Origin: CALOFP01 sp942492635 | GTDB lineage: Bacteria; UBP6; UBA1177; CALOFP01 | Assembly: GCA_942492635.1 (NCBI GenBank) | Contig: CALOFP010000003.1 | Location: forward strand, 372,001 to 436,000 | Reading direction: 5' to 3' | Length of the DNA stretch: 64,000 nucleotides | Shown here: piece by piece, positions 34,361 to 42,802 of the stretch | Layout of the letters: each line of letters starts with the position of its first letter | Position numbering within the stretch: position 1 is the first letter of the stretch | Position numbers and translations under genes: made by a program | Notes under the pieces: generated by a model | The model's database searches: none | What the model was told of the DNA's origin: nothing | Seen by the model: only the letters and a program-made list of their open reading frames with translations

Positions 34361-34972
34361 ATGGAAAAGTTAAAAAACGAGACTGTTACAATGCAGATAT
34401 CTTCATGGTATAAACACGAGAAAATGGATAAGGTTACAAAAGCAGTTGAATCTATCCTTGACGATTGCGGATTCAATATCAATTTCAGGAAAGAGTGTGG
34501 GATGTTTCTTACATCAGGGGAAGATCACTTTTCCTGCATTTCGGAAGGGAGTGAAGATCACGTTGTTTTTGAACTCGTGATGCGTAGAGTGCCAAAAGAT
34601 TATCTTCTTACATTTATTGAGCTTTTTAACAAGTTGATCGAAAACGAGGAGATCGTTCCAAACGAGTGTATGCTGACTGACAACTGTATGGATATCTATC
34701 CTTTTTACACCCACTCTTTCACAAGGGGATCTGCACCGATATCAATAGAAGTTTTTGAAAATCAGGGAACGAAAAGCACAGTTTACAATCCGGGCGATAA
34801 AGAATACTGGTCGGTGAACGGACCTCAGCTACACTTTCTTTCCGATAGACTTTACCAAACACAGGAAGTTCCCGAACCATCAAAGTTTGCAGAAAAAATG
34901 CTGGCCAAACATGAAAAGAGAGCCTGCGGCGTTGTTTTCGACTGCGGATGGAGCGAGCAGAGAGTCTCTTAA
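34361..34972 (+). CDS. Hypothetical protein
   Basis: A 203-residue soluble protein that I do not recognise. It has no signal peptide or membrane segment and about nine Cys residues scattered through it. Start ATG 34361 has GGGGGAG 5 nt upstream; an in-frame GTG at 34355 overlaps that site. The middle part (VFELVMRRVPKDYLLTFIEL) looks like alternating strands and helices. It stands alone in an accessory region. Confidence 0.7.
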   Translation: MEKLKNETVTMQISSWYKHEKMDKVTKAVESILDDCGFNINFRKECGMFLTSGEDHFSCISEGSEDHVVFELVMRRVPKDYLLTFIELFNKLIENEEIVPNECMLTDNCMDIYPFYTHSFTRGSAPISIEVFENQGTKSTVYNPGDKEYWSVNGPQLHFLSDRLYQTQEVPEPSKFAEKMLAKHEKRACGVVFDCGWSEQRVS

Positions 34973-35164
34973 AAAGCTTTGGAAAAAGTCGAATCACAGA
35001 CACTGGAACGGGAGACACTTCTTCAAGGGAATTATGGAGGCAATCATATTCTCTTAATTCATGAAGAAACTTATGCAAATTAAGGTGCAAAAATCATTTG
35101 GAAGGGAATTTTATGAGAACATACCAGCTTTGACGATATTGGATTATAGGAAGGATAATGATTG
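34973..35164. other. Short intergenic region with a degenerate family F copy
   Basis: ACTGGAACGGGAGACACTT at 35002-35020 resembles the family F consensus but has lost part of the palindrome. Nothing else seen. Confidence 0.45.
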
Positions 35165-35557
35165 TCATTCGACTTCAAGAATGAATTCGGCGACGTCTTT
35201 TAGGAGGTTATTGAACTCCGTGAAAGTTTTCTTGCTTTCCAGCACTGCTGGTTGGTCTTGAAGCTTACCGAAGGATTGGCCGATTATGACACAGCCTTCG
35301 GTATCTTTAACTACGTTACCCCAGTGAAAAAGAATGTGAGATCTGTCGGGAACACCGGTTATCTCAAAGGTTTCACCATATTTAGGTGAGGTTATACGCT
35401 TGCAGCGGTAGACCCCGTTTGGAATACAGGAAACTTTCTCCTTATTAAACAACCAGGGTGGCTCCAGAGTCAGGCAAAAGGGGATACCCTCATTTATCAG
35501 GGCTCCCATAGTAACCGAAGGACTCTTAGAAATTCGTTTGATAGACAGTCTTTTCAT
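35165..35557 (-). CDS. DUF5675-family protein
   Basis: A 130-residue protein. The conserved features are the early LTLEPPWLFNKEKVSCIPNG (about residues 30-49) and the C-terminal HILFHWGN followed by DTEGCVIIG (about 74-94). The invariant His and the DTxGC motif suggest an enzymatic site related in layout to small cell-wall or phage-associated hydrolases, but the family has no firm function. GAGGGG precedes the ATG. It lies in an accessory zone with no other phage genes. Confidence 0.75.
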   Translation of the reverse strand: MKRLSIKRISKSPSVTMGALINEGIPFCLTLEPPWLFNKEKVSCIPNGVYRCKRITSPKYGETFEITGVPDRSHILFHWGNVVKDTEGCVIIGQSFGKLQDQPAVLESKKTFTEFNNLLKDVAEFILEVE

Positions 35558-35650
35558 TTTTTCCCCTCAGTAGACTAGTTTTTCACATAATGGGAGTAAA
35601 TGATAACTCCGGAGAAGTTGTAAACTCAATAGAGTAGGGAATATTTCTAA

Positions 35651-35756
35651 GGGGTTGGATATTTCAAAAAAATAGAGAGAATCGAGTAGGATGGAGCGGA
35701 GTTGATCAATCCGCTTCACCCTACTCGATTGTAGCAAAGAATCAAACACCAACCCC
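35651..35756. repeat. Nested long hairpin (possible structured RNA or MITE-like element)
   Basis: The outer arms GGGGTTGG (35651-35658) and CCAACCCC (35749-35756) enclose an inner 21-bp stem (35680-35700 / 35710-35730) with one mismatch and one G-U pair around a 9-nt loop. The internal segments between stems are A-rich. It lies upstream of the DUF5675 gene and ahead of the RDD gene. It could be a mobile-element remnant or a folded RNA. Confidence 0.7.
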
Positions 35757-35772
35757 TCCCAAACTTTTCAGG

Positions 35773-35799
35773 AGCCCCGGCCGGGGTGAAACTGTTTTA
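35773..35799. repeat. Dispersed repeat family F, copy 2
   Basis: AGCCCCGGCCGGGGTGAAAC followed by TGTTTTA, immediately beside the large hairpin. Confidence 0.55.
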
Positions 35800-36150
35800 G
35801 ATTATTTAACGTTTTCCATCGGGATAAATCGAAATAGCGTATGTTTTTGGAATCAAGGGTGAATTTGCCAAAAAAATTGTCGTGCAAAAATGTATAAATA
35901 ACGCCGGGACAACGTGTCCTCAATATACATTTCCATATGATTTAACTCTAGAATGGCATGTTTTGTCCACATGGATCAGATGGATTTGTAGGATTACCTA
36001 TATTCGGTGGACATTATCTTGATTAATCTTGATAAAAATCATCTTTTTGTTAATCTTTTACAAATGTTTTCTCATATTTTTCCAAAGCGGAGATACGGAT
36101 GAAAAATTTGATCGGTAATTATTTGAAAATTATTTTTTGAAAGTGAATTT

Positions 36151-36918
36151 ATGAAAAATTATTATTATTTAGAAAACGGTGTTGTATCTGAGTCACTTAG
36201 TAAAGAGTCCATACTAATAATGTCTGAAACTGGAGAGATCAACTTTAATACAATGGTGTGGACCAGAGGTATGGATGGGTGGAAGTTTTTTGATAAGACG
36301 GACTCACTCTTTTCTTTAGAGAAGGATAGTGGAGAATGTTTACCGCCTCCAGTCCCTAAGCTGCATCCTATCGGCAACCAGAGAAGACCCTTTCTTAGGT
36401 TGGCAGCCAGAAGTATTGATATAATGATCTTTTTTATTTTATTTATGACATCAATGATTTTGCTTGAAAGCGTGATAGGAAGCGTTGAAAATATTATTGA
36501 TGCAGTGCCTAATCTCATTTTTTCAGTGGGGCTTGCCTTGACTTATTCAATGTGGGAGTCCGCATTGATTTCCTTTTTTGGAAATACACCTGGAAAAGGA
36601 ATTTTGAAAATTTCTGTCAGGAGAATTGATGGTACGAAACCAGCTTTTTCAGAAGTATTCAAACGTTCATTCAAAGTTTATTTTAACGGAATGGGATTGG
36701 GGATAGCTATAATTCATCTTTTTTGCATGCATAAAGAAAAGAATAACCTGAAGAGATTTGGTATTCTCTCTTGGGATCGTGAAGCCGGACTCAGGACAAT
36801 TCATAGAAATGTTGGTTTTTTAAGAAGATTCATTGGTGCTACTTCCATTTTATTAATCACAGGTCTATACACAACAATAATCGTAGTTTATGTTGCTGAA
36901 ATTCTTAAGCAAATCTAG
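36151..36918 (+). CDS. GYF_2-RDD membrane protein
   Basis: A 255-residue protein. Residues 1-60 form a GYF_2 (DUF4339) domain (YYYLENGVVSESLSKESI and the tail VWTRGMDGWKFF). An RDD domain follows, with the name-giving pattern at RLAARSIDIMIFF (about 87-99), a second membrane segment and FFGNTPGKGILKISVR, plus a final C-terminal helix. RDD proteins are thought to be transporters or exchangers, but their substrates are mostly unknown. The local DNA is AT-rich compared with neighbouring core genes, which suggests acquired DNA. No operon partner. Confidence 0.85.
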   Translation: MKNYYYLENGVVSESLSKESILIMSETGEINFNTMVWTRGMDGWKFFDKTDSLFSLEKDSGECLPPPVPKLHPIGNQRRPFLRLAARSIDIMIFFILFMTSMILLESVIGSVENIIDAVPNLIFSVGLALTYSMWESALISFFGNTPGKGILKISVRRIDGTKPAFSEVFKRSFKVYFNGMGLGIAIIHLFCMHKEKNNLKRFGILSWDREAGLRTIHRNVGFLRRFIGATSILLITGLYTTIIVVYVAEILKQI

Positions 36919-37437
36919 GGCAGAAAAATGCTCCCAAGTATTCAAGGAAAATATTTACACTAAATAAATCCCGCCAATTCATCCAGAATAAAACGGATAT
37001 TCAGGCAATTTTTGCCGATAAATACCGAAAAAAAAAATAAACAGCTATTTACCGTTCTGGAGCGTTAAATGGCTCTATGAGTAAAAATTAACGTCTGTTC
37101 ATATGCTGAGGTTGGAATTCCGAAGCCATAAAGATTTTAGGGAGGCCGAAGACAGAACCCGGAAAGGGTGACACTGTTTGAGGAAAGTTGTCGAGGTAAT
37201 CCGAGCCGTTGAATTAATGGTGAAATTAATATCTCATCCATACTGGCCGTAATTGAAATTAAAAGAGTTTAGCTGCCGAAAATAGAAAGAAGATCTGGGA
37301 CTTAGGCGGTTGTATGTTTCCTGGTTTAGATCAAGCTGACAGGAATAATAGAGGCTGTTATTTTATTGACAAAGGCTTGCAATTGCTGTAATTATGGTTT
37401 AAATAATTCGACAATAAATTAGCTGAAGGAGATTGTT
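36919..37437. other. Intergenic region
   Basis: About 520 bp, AT-rich. It contains a family F copy (37156-37181). No gene recognised. Confidence 0.55.
37156..37181. repeat. Dispersed repeat family F, copy 3
   Basis: AACCCGGAAAGGGTGACACT followed by GTTTGA; closest to the copy at 27021. Confidence 0.65.
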
Positions 37438-37620
37438 GTGGAGAGTTGTTCGTTAAAGGATATTTTGGTCCAAGCATTTATAAATATTGATTTTCCAGCT
37501 CAGTATATAGCCACAATGAAAACCCAAGGTGTAGAAAATGTTGGGATCACGGATTTTTACAAGGCTTTCATGGCAAAGAATGGAATTTCGGAAAAAAATA
37601 CCAAAGGTAAAAATGAATAA
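37438..37620 (+). CDS. Small hypothetical protein
   Basis: A 60-residue frame with a good ribosome site (AAGGAG, 6 nt before GTG 37438). It has mixed charge, no membrane segment and no recognised motif. A second short frame (ATG 37613) overlaps its end and would encode about 25 residues before running into a family F repeat, so a two-gene remnant is possible. It lies just left of the IS91-like element. Real but uncharacterised, or a remnant. Confidence 0.45.
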   Translation: MESCSLKDILVQAFINIDFPAQYIATMKTQGVENVGITDFYKAFMAKNGISEKNTKGKNE

Positions 37621-37937
37621 GGATATATTGTGCGAAGCCACAATATCATCCGATATTGAACTAGCCCGGAGCGGGTTTACACTACATTAATAGGAAATAT
37701 ATTCTGGATAGAGGTGTCGAAGCCCGACAGTTTCACGTCAGCTTTTAGAAAAATGAAGTATCATACTTCGCAAAAGTGATACGATTTTCTACTTAATTGC
37801 ATCATCTTTTCCCGACTTAACTATCAAGTCTCTTGTTTTATGATCTTTTTATCCATTTTTTCTCCATAAGACACAGTTATACATTCTTCTTTTATTAAAA
37901 TGATTTCCAATTTTTCAAAACGTCATATTCGATCTGC
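37621..37937. other. Intergenic region left of the IS91-like element
   Basis: It holds a family F copy (37663-37689) and a small palindrome GAAGTA-TCA-TACTTC (37755-37769), inside which GTATCA pairs with TGATAC further right. This is a candidate for the left end of the insertion element but cannot be fixed without comparison to other copies. Confidence 0.45.
37663..37689. repeat. Dispersed repeat family F, copy 4
   Basis: AGCCCGGAGCGGGTTTACAC followed by TACATTA; diverged in the second half. Confidence 0.5.
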
Positions 37938-39017
37938 TCAAGGCCCGGCACGGATGCTGATAAAAACGCCTGATTCCCGTGGGATGATTGCCTTGAGAAC
38001 CATTTCCTTTTTGCATGATTTGCATTTGCAGGTCGGCCGTTTTACTTTTTCTTCCGATCCGGTTATTACGACATTGAGCATGAGTTGAAGTAAGTTCAAT
38101 TTTTTCTTGGAGTTGCCGTGAAGAAAACCATAATCTCTGCACCTTCTGAATCCCTTGGGTAGCACATGTTTCAACACAAGGTAGAGAAAGGTTTCGCCGG
38201 AAAGAGTACGCGTTTCCTCTTTTTTCGATCCCGAATCGGTATAGCGGAATGTTACTTCTCCATTCTCATCCTTAAGAATCCTTTTTTCGGATATGACGCC
38301 TCTGTAAAGGTAGCGCGAAAGATACTCTAGGCCAGGCTGTCCTGTTCCTGTATTCTTTACATCGATAACCCAATCTTTTTTATAAAGATCGACGGGGATT
38401 TCCATCTCTTTTTCTTTCATTAATGCAATCAGTTTGCCTCTGAAAAGCAAAGAAAGAACCTTTGCCGGCATGAGATACTTTCCCTTTTTCTCTTTCCATA
38501 CTCTGCCGTTTTCGCAGATGGCTCCTGACGGCACGATGTAGTGGATGTGCGGATGGTAATTGAGTCGCCTGCTGTTGCTGTGGAAAACACCGGTAAAACC
38601 GATCTCTCCGCCCAGATGTTTCTTGTTCGCTGCCAGCTGCTTCATCGCCTCGGCGGAAGCCTTGAACATCATGTCGTAGAATTGGCGGCCGTGCCTCATC
38701 GCTATTACATGCAGTTCCGCCGGAATTGTAAACGTGACCATGAAGTATTTCACAGGCAACAGTTTCGCCTTCTGTTTCTCCAACCATTCCGTGGTCAGAT
38801 GGTTCTGGCAACGGGGACAGCTTCTGTGACCACACGACTGGTAAACCTGCCGCTCGGCTCCGCACGCAGGACAGCTGTAATGCAGCTCGCCGGAGGCCGC
38901 GGTGCGGCACTCCTGTATTCTGCGCATCGCCGTAAAACACTCCGGACGCAGTATTTCGCCAAACGTTTCCAATGTCTTCGCGCCGTGATTTTCAAATACG
39001 TTGGCGAGTGCAATCAT
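37938..39017 (-). CDS. IS91-family transposase (Y1/Y2 rolling-circle)
   Basis: A 359-residue transposase. The N-terminal zinc-binding module has Cys49, 52, 62, 67 and 70 (CPAC, SCGHRSCPRC). The metal site of rolling-circle HUH-type enzymes is HPHIH at 155-159. Tyrosines at 232, 236 and 238 (EYLSRYLYRG) are candidates for the DNA nucleophile. The C-terminus has a further Cys group (CKCKSCKK). Length and order match a complete IS91-type protein. Its ATG overlaps the recombinase stop by 4 nt. The frame appears intact. Confidence 0.92.
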   Translation of the reverse strand: MIALANVFENHGAKTLETFGEILRPECFTAMRRIQECRTAASGELHYSCPACGAERQVYQSCGHRSCPRCQNHLTTEWLEKQKAKLLPVKYFMVTFTIPAELHVIAMRHGRQFYDMMFKASAEAMKQLAANKKHLGGEIGFTGVFHSNSRRLNYHPHIHYIVPSGAICENGRVWKEKKGKYLMPAKVLSLLFRGKLIALMKEKEMEIPVDLYKKDWVIDVKNTGTGQPGLEYLSRYLYRGVISEKRILKDENGEVTFRYTDSGSKKEETRTLSGETFLYLVLKHVLPKGFRRCRDYGFLHGNSKKKLNLLQLMLNVVITGSEEKVKRPTCKCKSCKKEMVLKAIIPRESGVFISIRAGP

Positions 39018-39916
39018 TTTGTAATTTCCGAATAAACAGCTGAAATTATCTGTTCGATAACGTTATCCGCGTTTTGACCGGCTTCTTTTGTGATCTGCAG
39101 GTAGTTGAGTGTGGTTATTACACTTGAATGTCCCATGTTCGCCTTTATCTGAGGGATGGTAAGACCTGCCTCAAGAAGGTGAGTCGCATAGCAGTGCCTG
39201 AGAGAATGGGTGGTGATCTTTTTTTTAATTCCGACTTCCTCGACAGCCTTCCTGATTGCCGATTGGACGGAATGTGGTGTCATATGGCGATCGGTATTTC
39301 TTATCCGTTTCGGGTCACCCATCAGAAGAGGAAATAGAAGGTTCCGGTTTCTATGGGTTTTCCAATAGTCACGAAGGATTTCGAGAGTCGGTTCAGGCAG
39401 CGGAACATAGCGATCCTTGTTTCTCTTGCTGCAGCGTATGTGAACGAACATACGGTCGCTGTCGATATCTCCACATCTTAGATTCAGCGCTTCTGAAATT
39501 CGAAGCCCCATGCTGTATATTGTAAAAAACAGGGCTCTGTAGCATGGTTTTCGGAACGATTTTAAAAGTTCCGTTGTCTCACGAAGACTGAGAACATCAG
39601 GGAGAGTTCTGAAATTCTGAGGCTTTACGATTTTGTCCCAATCAAGCGGTTTTTCAATGACGAATTTCCAGAAAAACTTAACGGCACATAGTTCTGTGTT
39701 GACCTTTCCCCATGAAAAATTATCGATCATTTGACCAAAGTAACGCTTCATGTCGTTTCTTTTAAGGTCGATAATCGAATAGTCGAAAAATTCCGCGAAC
39801 CTGCGTACCGCTCTGCTGTAGGCGGCAATAGTAGTTTCTACCTTACCCTGTAACTTGAGATTTTCCTGGTAAAGTGAATAAAGATGCTCGAATTCTTGTG
39901 CGTTTGATTTCTGCAT
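39014..39916 (-). CDS. Tyrosine recombinase / integrase of the IS91-like element
   Basis: A 300-residue phage-integrase-family protein. The N-terminal SAM-like DNA-binding domain covers about residues 10-90. Catalytic residues are Arg139 (MGLRISEALNLR), a Lys near 164, His237 and Arg240 (THSLRHCYATHL), His263 (GHSSVITT) and Tyr272 (LNYLQI), so the full R-K-H-R-H-Y set is present. Some IS91-group elements carry such a gene upstream of the transposase. The 4-nt overlap indicates joint translation. Its role in movement of the element is not established. Confidence 0.92.
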   Translation of the reverse strand: MQKSNAQEFEHLYSLYQENLKLQGKVETTIAAYSRAVRRFAEFFDYSIIDLKRNDMKRYFGQMIDNFSWGKVNTELCAVKFFWKFVIEKPLDWDKIVKPQNFRTLPDVLSLRETTELLKSFRKPCYRALFFTIYSMGLRISEALNLRCGDIDSDRMFVHIRCSKRNKDRYVPLPEPTLEILRDYWKTHRNRNLLFPLLMGDPKRIRNTDRHMTPHSVQSAIRKAVEEVGIKKKITTHSLRHCYATHLLEAGLTIPQIKANMGHSSVITTLNYLQITKEAGQNADNVIEQIISAVYSEITK

Positions 39917-39985
39917 GATATAACTCCATTCCTTGTAATGGTGGTGTTCCCCGTGAACACCACTCTTTTTCCATAAAGTTATATC
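39917..39985. repeat. Nested hairpin upstream of the recombinase gene
   Basis: Outer arms GATATAACT (39917-39925) and AGTTATATC (39977-39985) enclose a perfect 9-bp inner stem GTGGTGTTC / GAACACCAC (39941-39963). It begins at the recombinase start codon, so it may be part of the element's subterminal structure or control translation. Confidence 0.7.
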
Positions 39986-40011
39986 TATTCTTGAATTTGT
40001 TTCAGAAAACT

Positions 40012-40031
40012 GCCGCGGAGCGGCTTAGTTC
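40012..40031. repeat. Candidate right terminus of the IS91-like element
   Basis: The hairpin GCCGC-GGA-GCGGC, then TTA, then GTTC. The HEPN reading frame opens exactly at 40029, as expected if host DNA resumes at the GTTC. Confidence 0.55.
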
Positions 40032-40052
40032 AATATCCTTTTTCAACCTGCT

Positions 40053-40397
40053 TTGATACTGGGGTACATGTACAACACCTTCCTTTTACCTCAGCAGTCT
40101 TTTTTCAATCAAATATCAGAAAGTAAAATTAACTGCGAAGAGTGGGGGATTAAAGTTGAATTTGATAACAATCTATCTCTGAAGCATATAGCTAAAAGAA
40201 TGAGGAATGCTTTAGCGCATAATAGAATAATTATTTCAAAGGAGATGGATTTTATTTTTTGGGATGCGCATCCAAAGATAAAAGAGTTTTCAAAAGCAGA
40301 AGCAGTGTACAGCTTCACTTTCGATTCACTGATGTTTCTATTTATTCCAAAGTGGAAGGAAGCAATTTTAGATGCTTTAAAAAGAATTAATCTGTAG
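40053..40397 (+). CDS. HEPN-domain protein, probably 5'-truncated
   Basis: A 114-residue frame without a ribosome site. It carries the HEPN RNase motif R-x4-H in MRNALAHNRI (about residues 49-58), in a helical context, and resembles the C-terminal half of pEK499_p136-type HEPN proteins. The frame is open back to 40029, right at the presumed end of the IS91-like element, with a stop inside the element at 40026. I read it as a gene whose first half was removed or displaced by the insertion. HEPN proteins often act in toxin or antiviral systems; no antitoxin partner is visible here. Confidence 0.6.
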   Translation: MILGYMYNTFLLPQQSFFNQISESKINCEEWGIKVEFDNNLSLKHIAKRMRNALAHNRIIISKEMDFIFWDAHPKIKEFSKAEAVYSFTFDSLMFLFIPKWKEAILDALKRINL

Positions 40398-40541
40398 CCT
40401 TTGTCCAATTTCATTTAATTTACATGAAGGGATCACTTCCCCCCATCTTCCCACTTTTCTTGATTTACAAATTCATTTACGTCATAATGACCGCGCCTAA
40501 GGGGCGAGTGTTTTAACCAAATATTGATATTCGGAGGATTA

Positions 40542-41300
40542 ATGGCTGTTAACAGGATCGTACGGATCGTTGAAAACAGGTGGGTTAACGATGAGAACTT
40601 CCTTCTCTCTGTTGAACTTCCGGAGAGACCGAAACCGGGCCAGTTTGTTATGGTTTCTCAGGCGGATGATCGGGCCGATCCGTTTCTTCCAAGGCCTATT
40701 TCTGTTTTCGACTGGGAGGACGGTGTTCTTCGTCTTCTCATAAGGGTTGTCGGGAAGGGGACTCGCCTTCTTTCAACTATGGATAAGGGTGAGCTTGTCC
40801 GGCTTGTTGGTCATCTGGGTAACGGTTTTCCGGATCACGAGGGTACTGTCGTTTTCGTCGGCGGCGGTATCGGTATCGCTCCTCTTTTCTATACTGCCAA
40901 GTGTTCGAAAGCTGAGGAGAAAATATTTGTTCTGGGTTTTAAGAACAAGGATGCGGTGATTATGGAGGATGAGTTTAGAAAACTCGGAAAGGTTATTGTA
41001 ACAACCGATGACGGTACAAGCGGTCATCACGGTTTTCCTCACCAGTACATCGGAAAAATGATGGAAAATAAGCATCATATCGACATGGTTCTTACCTGCG
41101 GCCCCGAGCCTATGATGGAGGCGGTTCACAGAACTGTTCATGGTTCGGGAATCCACGATTTTCACTCTCTGGAGGCCAGGATGGGATGCGGTATCGGCGC
41201 TTGTCTCGGATGCAGGGTCGATCTTCCGGGCGGAAGCTTTCTCGTGTGTAAGGAGGGTCCGGTTTTTGAAGGTGATGAAATTTACGAGGAGAAGGCGTGA
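40542..41300 (+). CDS. pyrK: Dihydroorotate dehydrogenase electron transfer subunit
   Basis: A 252-residue PyrK. The FAD domain has PFLPRPISVFDWE (47-59) and the NAD-binding domain GGGIGIAPLFYTAK (107-120) and TCGPEPMM (185-192). The C-terminal [2Fe-2S] ligands are Cys216, 221, 224 and 236 (C-x4-C-x2-C-x11-C). It passes electrons from orotate-forming PyrD to NAD+. ATG 40542 follows CGGAGG. Its stop overlaps the pyrD start by 1 nt, as usual for class 1B enzymes. Confidence 0.95.
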   Translation: MAVNRIVRIVENRWVNDENFLLSVELPERPKPGQFVMVSQADDRADPFLPRPISVFDWEDGVLRLLIRVVGKGTRLLSTMDKGELVRLVGHLGNGFPDHEGTVVFVGGGIGIAPLFYTAKCSKAEEKIFVLGFKNKDAVIMEDEFRKLGKVIVTTDDGTSGHHGFPHQYIGKMMENKHHIDMVLTCGPEPMMEAVHRTVHGSGIHDFHSLEARMGCGIGACLGCRVDLPGGSFLVCKEGPVFEGDEIYEEKA

Positions 41301-42205
41301 TGGATCTTAGCGTAAAGATTGGAAAAACGGTTTTAAAAAATCCCATTCTCACGGCTAGCGGTACTTTCGGATACGGTCCGGAGTTCGAGCCTTACATGGA
41401 TCTTTCAAAGATCGGCGGTTTCTGCACCAAGGGTATTTCTCTTGAACCGAGAAGCGGAAACAGGGGCGTAAGAATTGTGGAGACTGCTTCCGGCATGCTC
41501 AACTCCATAGGTCTTGAAAACTGCGGTTCAAAGGAGTTCCTTGTCGACGTTATGCCGAAGATAGAGCATCACGACACGTCCATAATCGTCAACTTCTACG
41601 CATATTCGGAGAAGGATTTTGTCGAGCTTGCGGAGGTTCTTTCTATGAACCATCGCATCGATGCTCTCGAGATGAATCTCAGCTGCCCCAATGTTAAAAA
41701 GGGCGGAAGCGCTTTCGGCGCCAACCCTAAAATGATCGAGAAGATCACAAGGGCGGTGAAGGATGTAACCGATAAGACTCTTATCGTAAAGCTTTCTCCC
41801 AACGTTACGGACATCGTCTCCATGGGGCTTGCCGCCCAGGAGGGTGGTGCGGACGCGGTGAGTCTTATTAACACTCTCATCGGAACAGCCATCGACAGGG
41901 ATACCAGGGAGTTTGTTCTCGGCAACAAAATCGGCGGGTTGAGCGGTCCCTGCATTAAGCCTGTCGCTCTTCGCATGGTGTGGCAGTGTGCCCAGGATCT
42001 CGATATTCCGGTAATCGGAATGGGTGGAATATCAAATCTCGAGGATGTTCTCGATTTCCTCATCGTCGGAGCAAAGGCTGTCCAGATCGGTGCCTACAAC
42101 TTCATCGATCCTGCTATTTCCCAGAAGTGTGCCGAGGGTCTTGAAAAGTACCTCACCGAGCGCGGCGAAACTCTGGATGAGTTGATAGGGTCTATTAAGG
42201 TTTAG
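41300..42205 (+). CDS. pyrD: Dihydroorotate dehydrogenase B, catalytic subunit
   Basis: A 301-residue class 1B PyrD. FMN and substrate motifs are NPILTASGTFGYG (14-26), the active-site Cys129 in EMNLSCPNVKKGG, VKLSPNVTD and GMGGISNLEDVLDFLIVGA. It oxidises dihydroorotate to orotate, the redox step of pyrimidine synthesis, with electrons passed to PyrK. The ATG at 41300 shares a base with the pyrK stop. No other pyrimidine gene is adjacent. A weak hairpin (42222-42250) follows but has no T-run. Confidence 0.95.
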   Translation: MDLSVKIGKTVLKNPILTASGTFGYGPEFEPYMDLSKIGGFCTKGISLEPRSGNRGVRIVETASGMLNSIGLENCGSKEFLVDVMPKIEHHDTSIIVNFYAYSEKDFVELAEVLSMNHRIDALEMNLSCPNVKKGGSAFGANPKMIEKITRAVKDVTDKTLIVKLSPNVTDIVSMGLAAQEGGADAVSLINTLIGTAIDRDTREFVLGNKIGGLSGPCIKPVALRMVWQCAQDLDIPVIGMGGISNLEDVLDFLIVGAKAVQIGAYNFIDPAISQKCAEGLEKYLTERGETLDELIGSIKV

Positions 42206-42270
42206 TAGTCGAAGAGTTTGAGAGTGTAGGCGTTTTTTACGATTACACTCGCTTCGGTTTGTTCAAAAAT

Positions 42271-42453
42271 CTAATCATTAAAATCATTCAATTCATCTTC
42301 ATCAGGAGCGCATTCTCCATCCACCTGAAGCCACATTCTTGGAGATGCTCCTGTCCAGCTATCCATGTTATCGGAATCGTTTTTTGTTTCGCTTTCTGAA
42401 AAGCAGGCGGAGAATACAAAAACCGCTGTTACAATTATATAAAGATTCTTCAT
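42271..42453 (-). CDS. Small lipoprotein
   Basis: A 60-residue lipoprotein. The signal peptide is followed by the lipobox FSAC at about residue 17, then an acidic tail rich in Asp, Ser and Glu. ATG 42453 has AGAGG upstream; that ribosome site overlaps the end of the 88-codon frame on its left flank. It shares style (lipobox plus acidic linker) with larger lipoproteins in the window. Function unknown. Confidence 0.6.
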   Translation of the reverse strand: MKNLYIIVTAVFVFSACFSESETKNDSDNMDSWTGASPRMWLQVDGECAPDEDELNDFND

Positions 42454-42458
42454 GTTCT

Positions 42459-42725
42459 TTACCTCTTTGATAAAATACAACTTTCTACATATTTAATAAT
42501 ATCACTTAGGTCGTGGCAGATAAAGTCTTGGATAATGAAAACCGGTAGTTCTGATATATATTGCTTTCCATCCATAAGTAGTAAAAGTATGTATTGGCCT
42601 TTATGATGTTTATGAAATCGATGTGAAGAAAATAAATTTTTACCTGCAAAAGCGTATTGTTTCAGGTGGGTAACGTCAAATGCTTTTGTTTTTTTCGTAG
42701 TTTGTTCGTTTTTCTTTTGTTGCAT
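42459..42725 (-). CDS. Possible small protein upstream of the lipoprotein
   Basis: An 88-codon frame whose stop lies 5 nt before the lipoprotein ATG, an arrangement typical of co-translated genes. The protein is basic at the N-terminus and has a hydrophobic middle (QYILLLLMDG). Against it: no ribosome site before its ATG and no recognised motif. The exonuclease promoter on the other strand overlaps its start. Uncertain. Confidence 0.35.
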   Translation of the reverse strand: MQQKKNEQTTKKTKAFDVTHLKQYAFAGKNLFSSHRFHKHHKGQYILLLLMDGKQYISELPVFIIQDFICHDLSDIIKYVESCILSKR

Positions 42726-42728
42726 TTT

Positions 42729-42757
42729 TTGACAAATCTGAAAAAGGCTGTAAGAAT
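42729..42757 (+). promoter_or_regulatory. Sigma-70-type promoter of the exonuclease gene
   Basis: TTGACA at 42729-42734, 16-17 bp spacer and TAAGAAT at 42751-42757. The start codon follows 46 bp downstream. Confidence 0.55.
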
Positions 42758-42802
42758 ACTCGTCCTGTCTAATTGTTTTTTATTTTTTGAGGTGGGGTTG
42801 TA

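Larger units (their letters stand above)
35558..36150. other. Intergenic region with large inverted-repeat structure
   Basis: About 590 bp. It contains the nested inverted repeat at 35651-35756 and a family F copy at 35773-35799. The rest (35800-36150) is AT-rich without a recognisable gene. Confidence 0.65.
37938..40027 (-). mobile_element. IS91-like element with tyrosine recombinase
   Basis: Two overlapping genes on the minus strand, a tyrosine recombinase and then an IS91-type transposase, form one unit. At the right edge a short GC-rich hairpin (GCCGC-GGA-GCGGC, 40012-40024) is followed by GTTC at 40028, the reverse complement of the GAAC target known for IS91-type rolling-circle transposons. 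The left boundary is not resolved; it lies somewhere in 37690-37937. Confidence 0.75.

Noticed and set aside
42222..42250. GAGTGTA/TACACTC hairpin after pyrD as terminator
   Set aside because: Long loop and no T-run after the stem.
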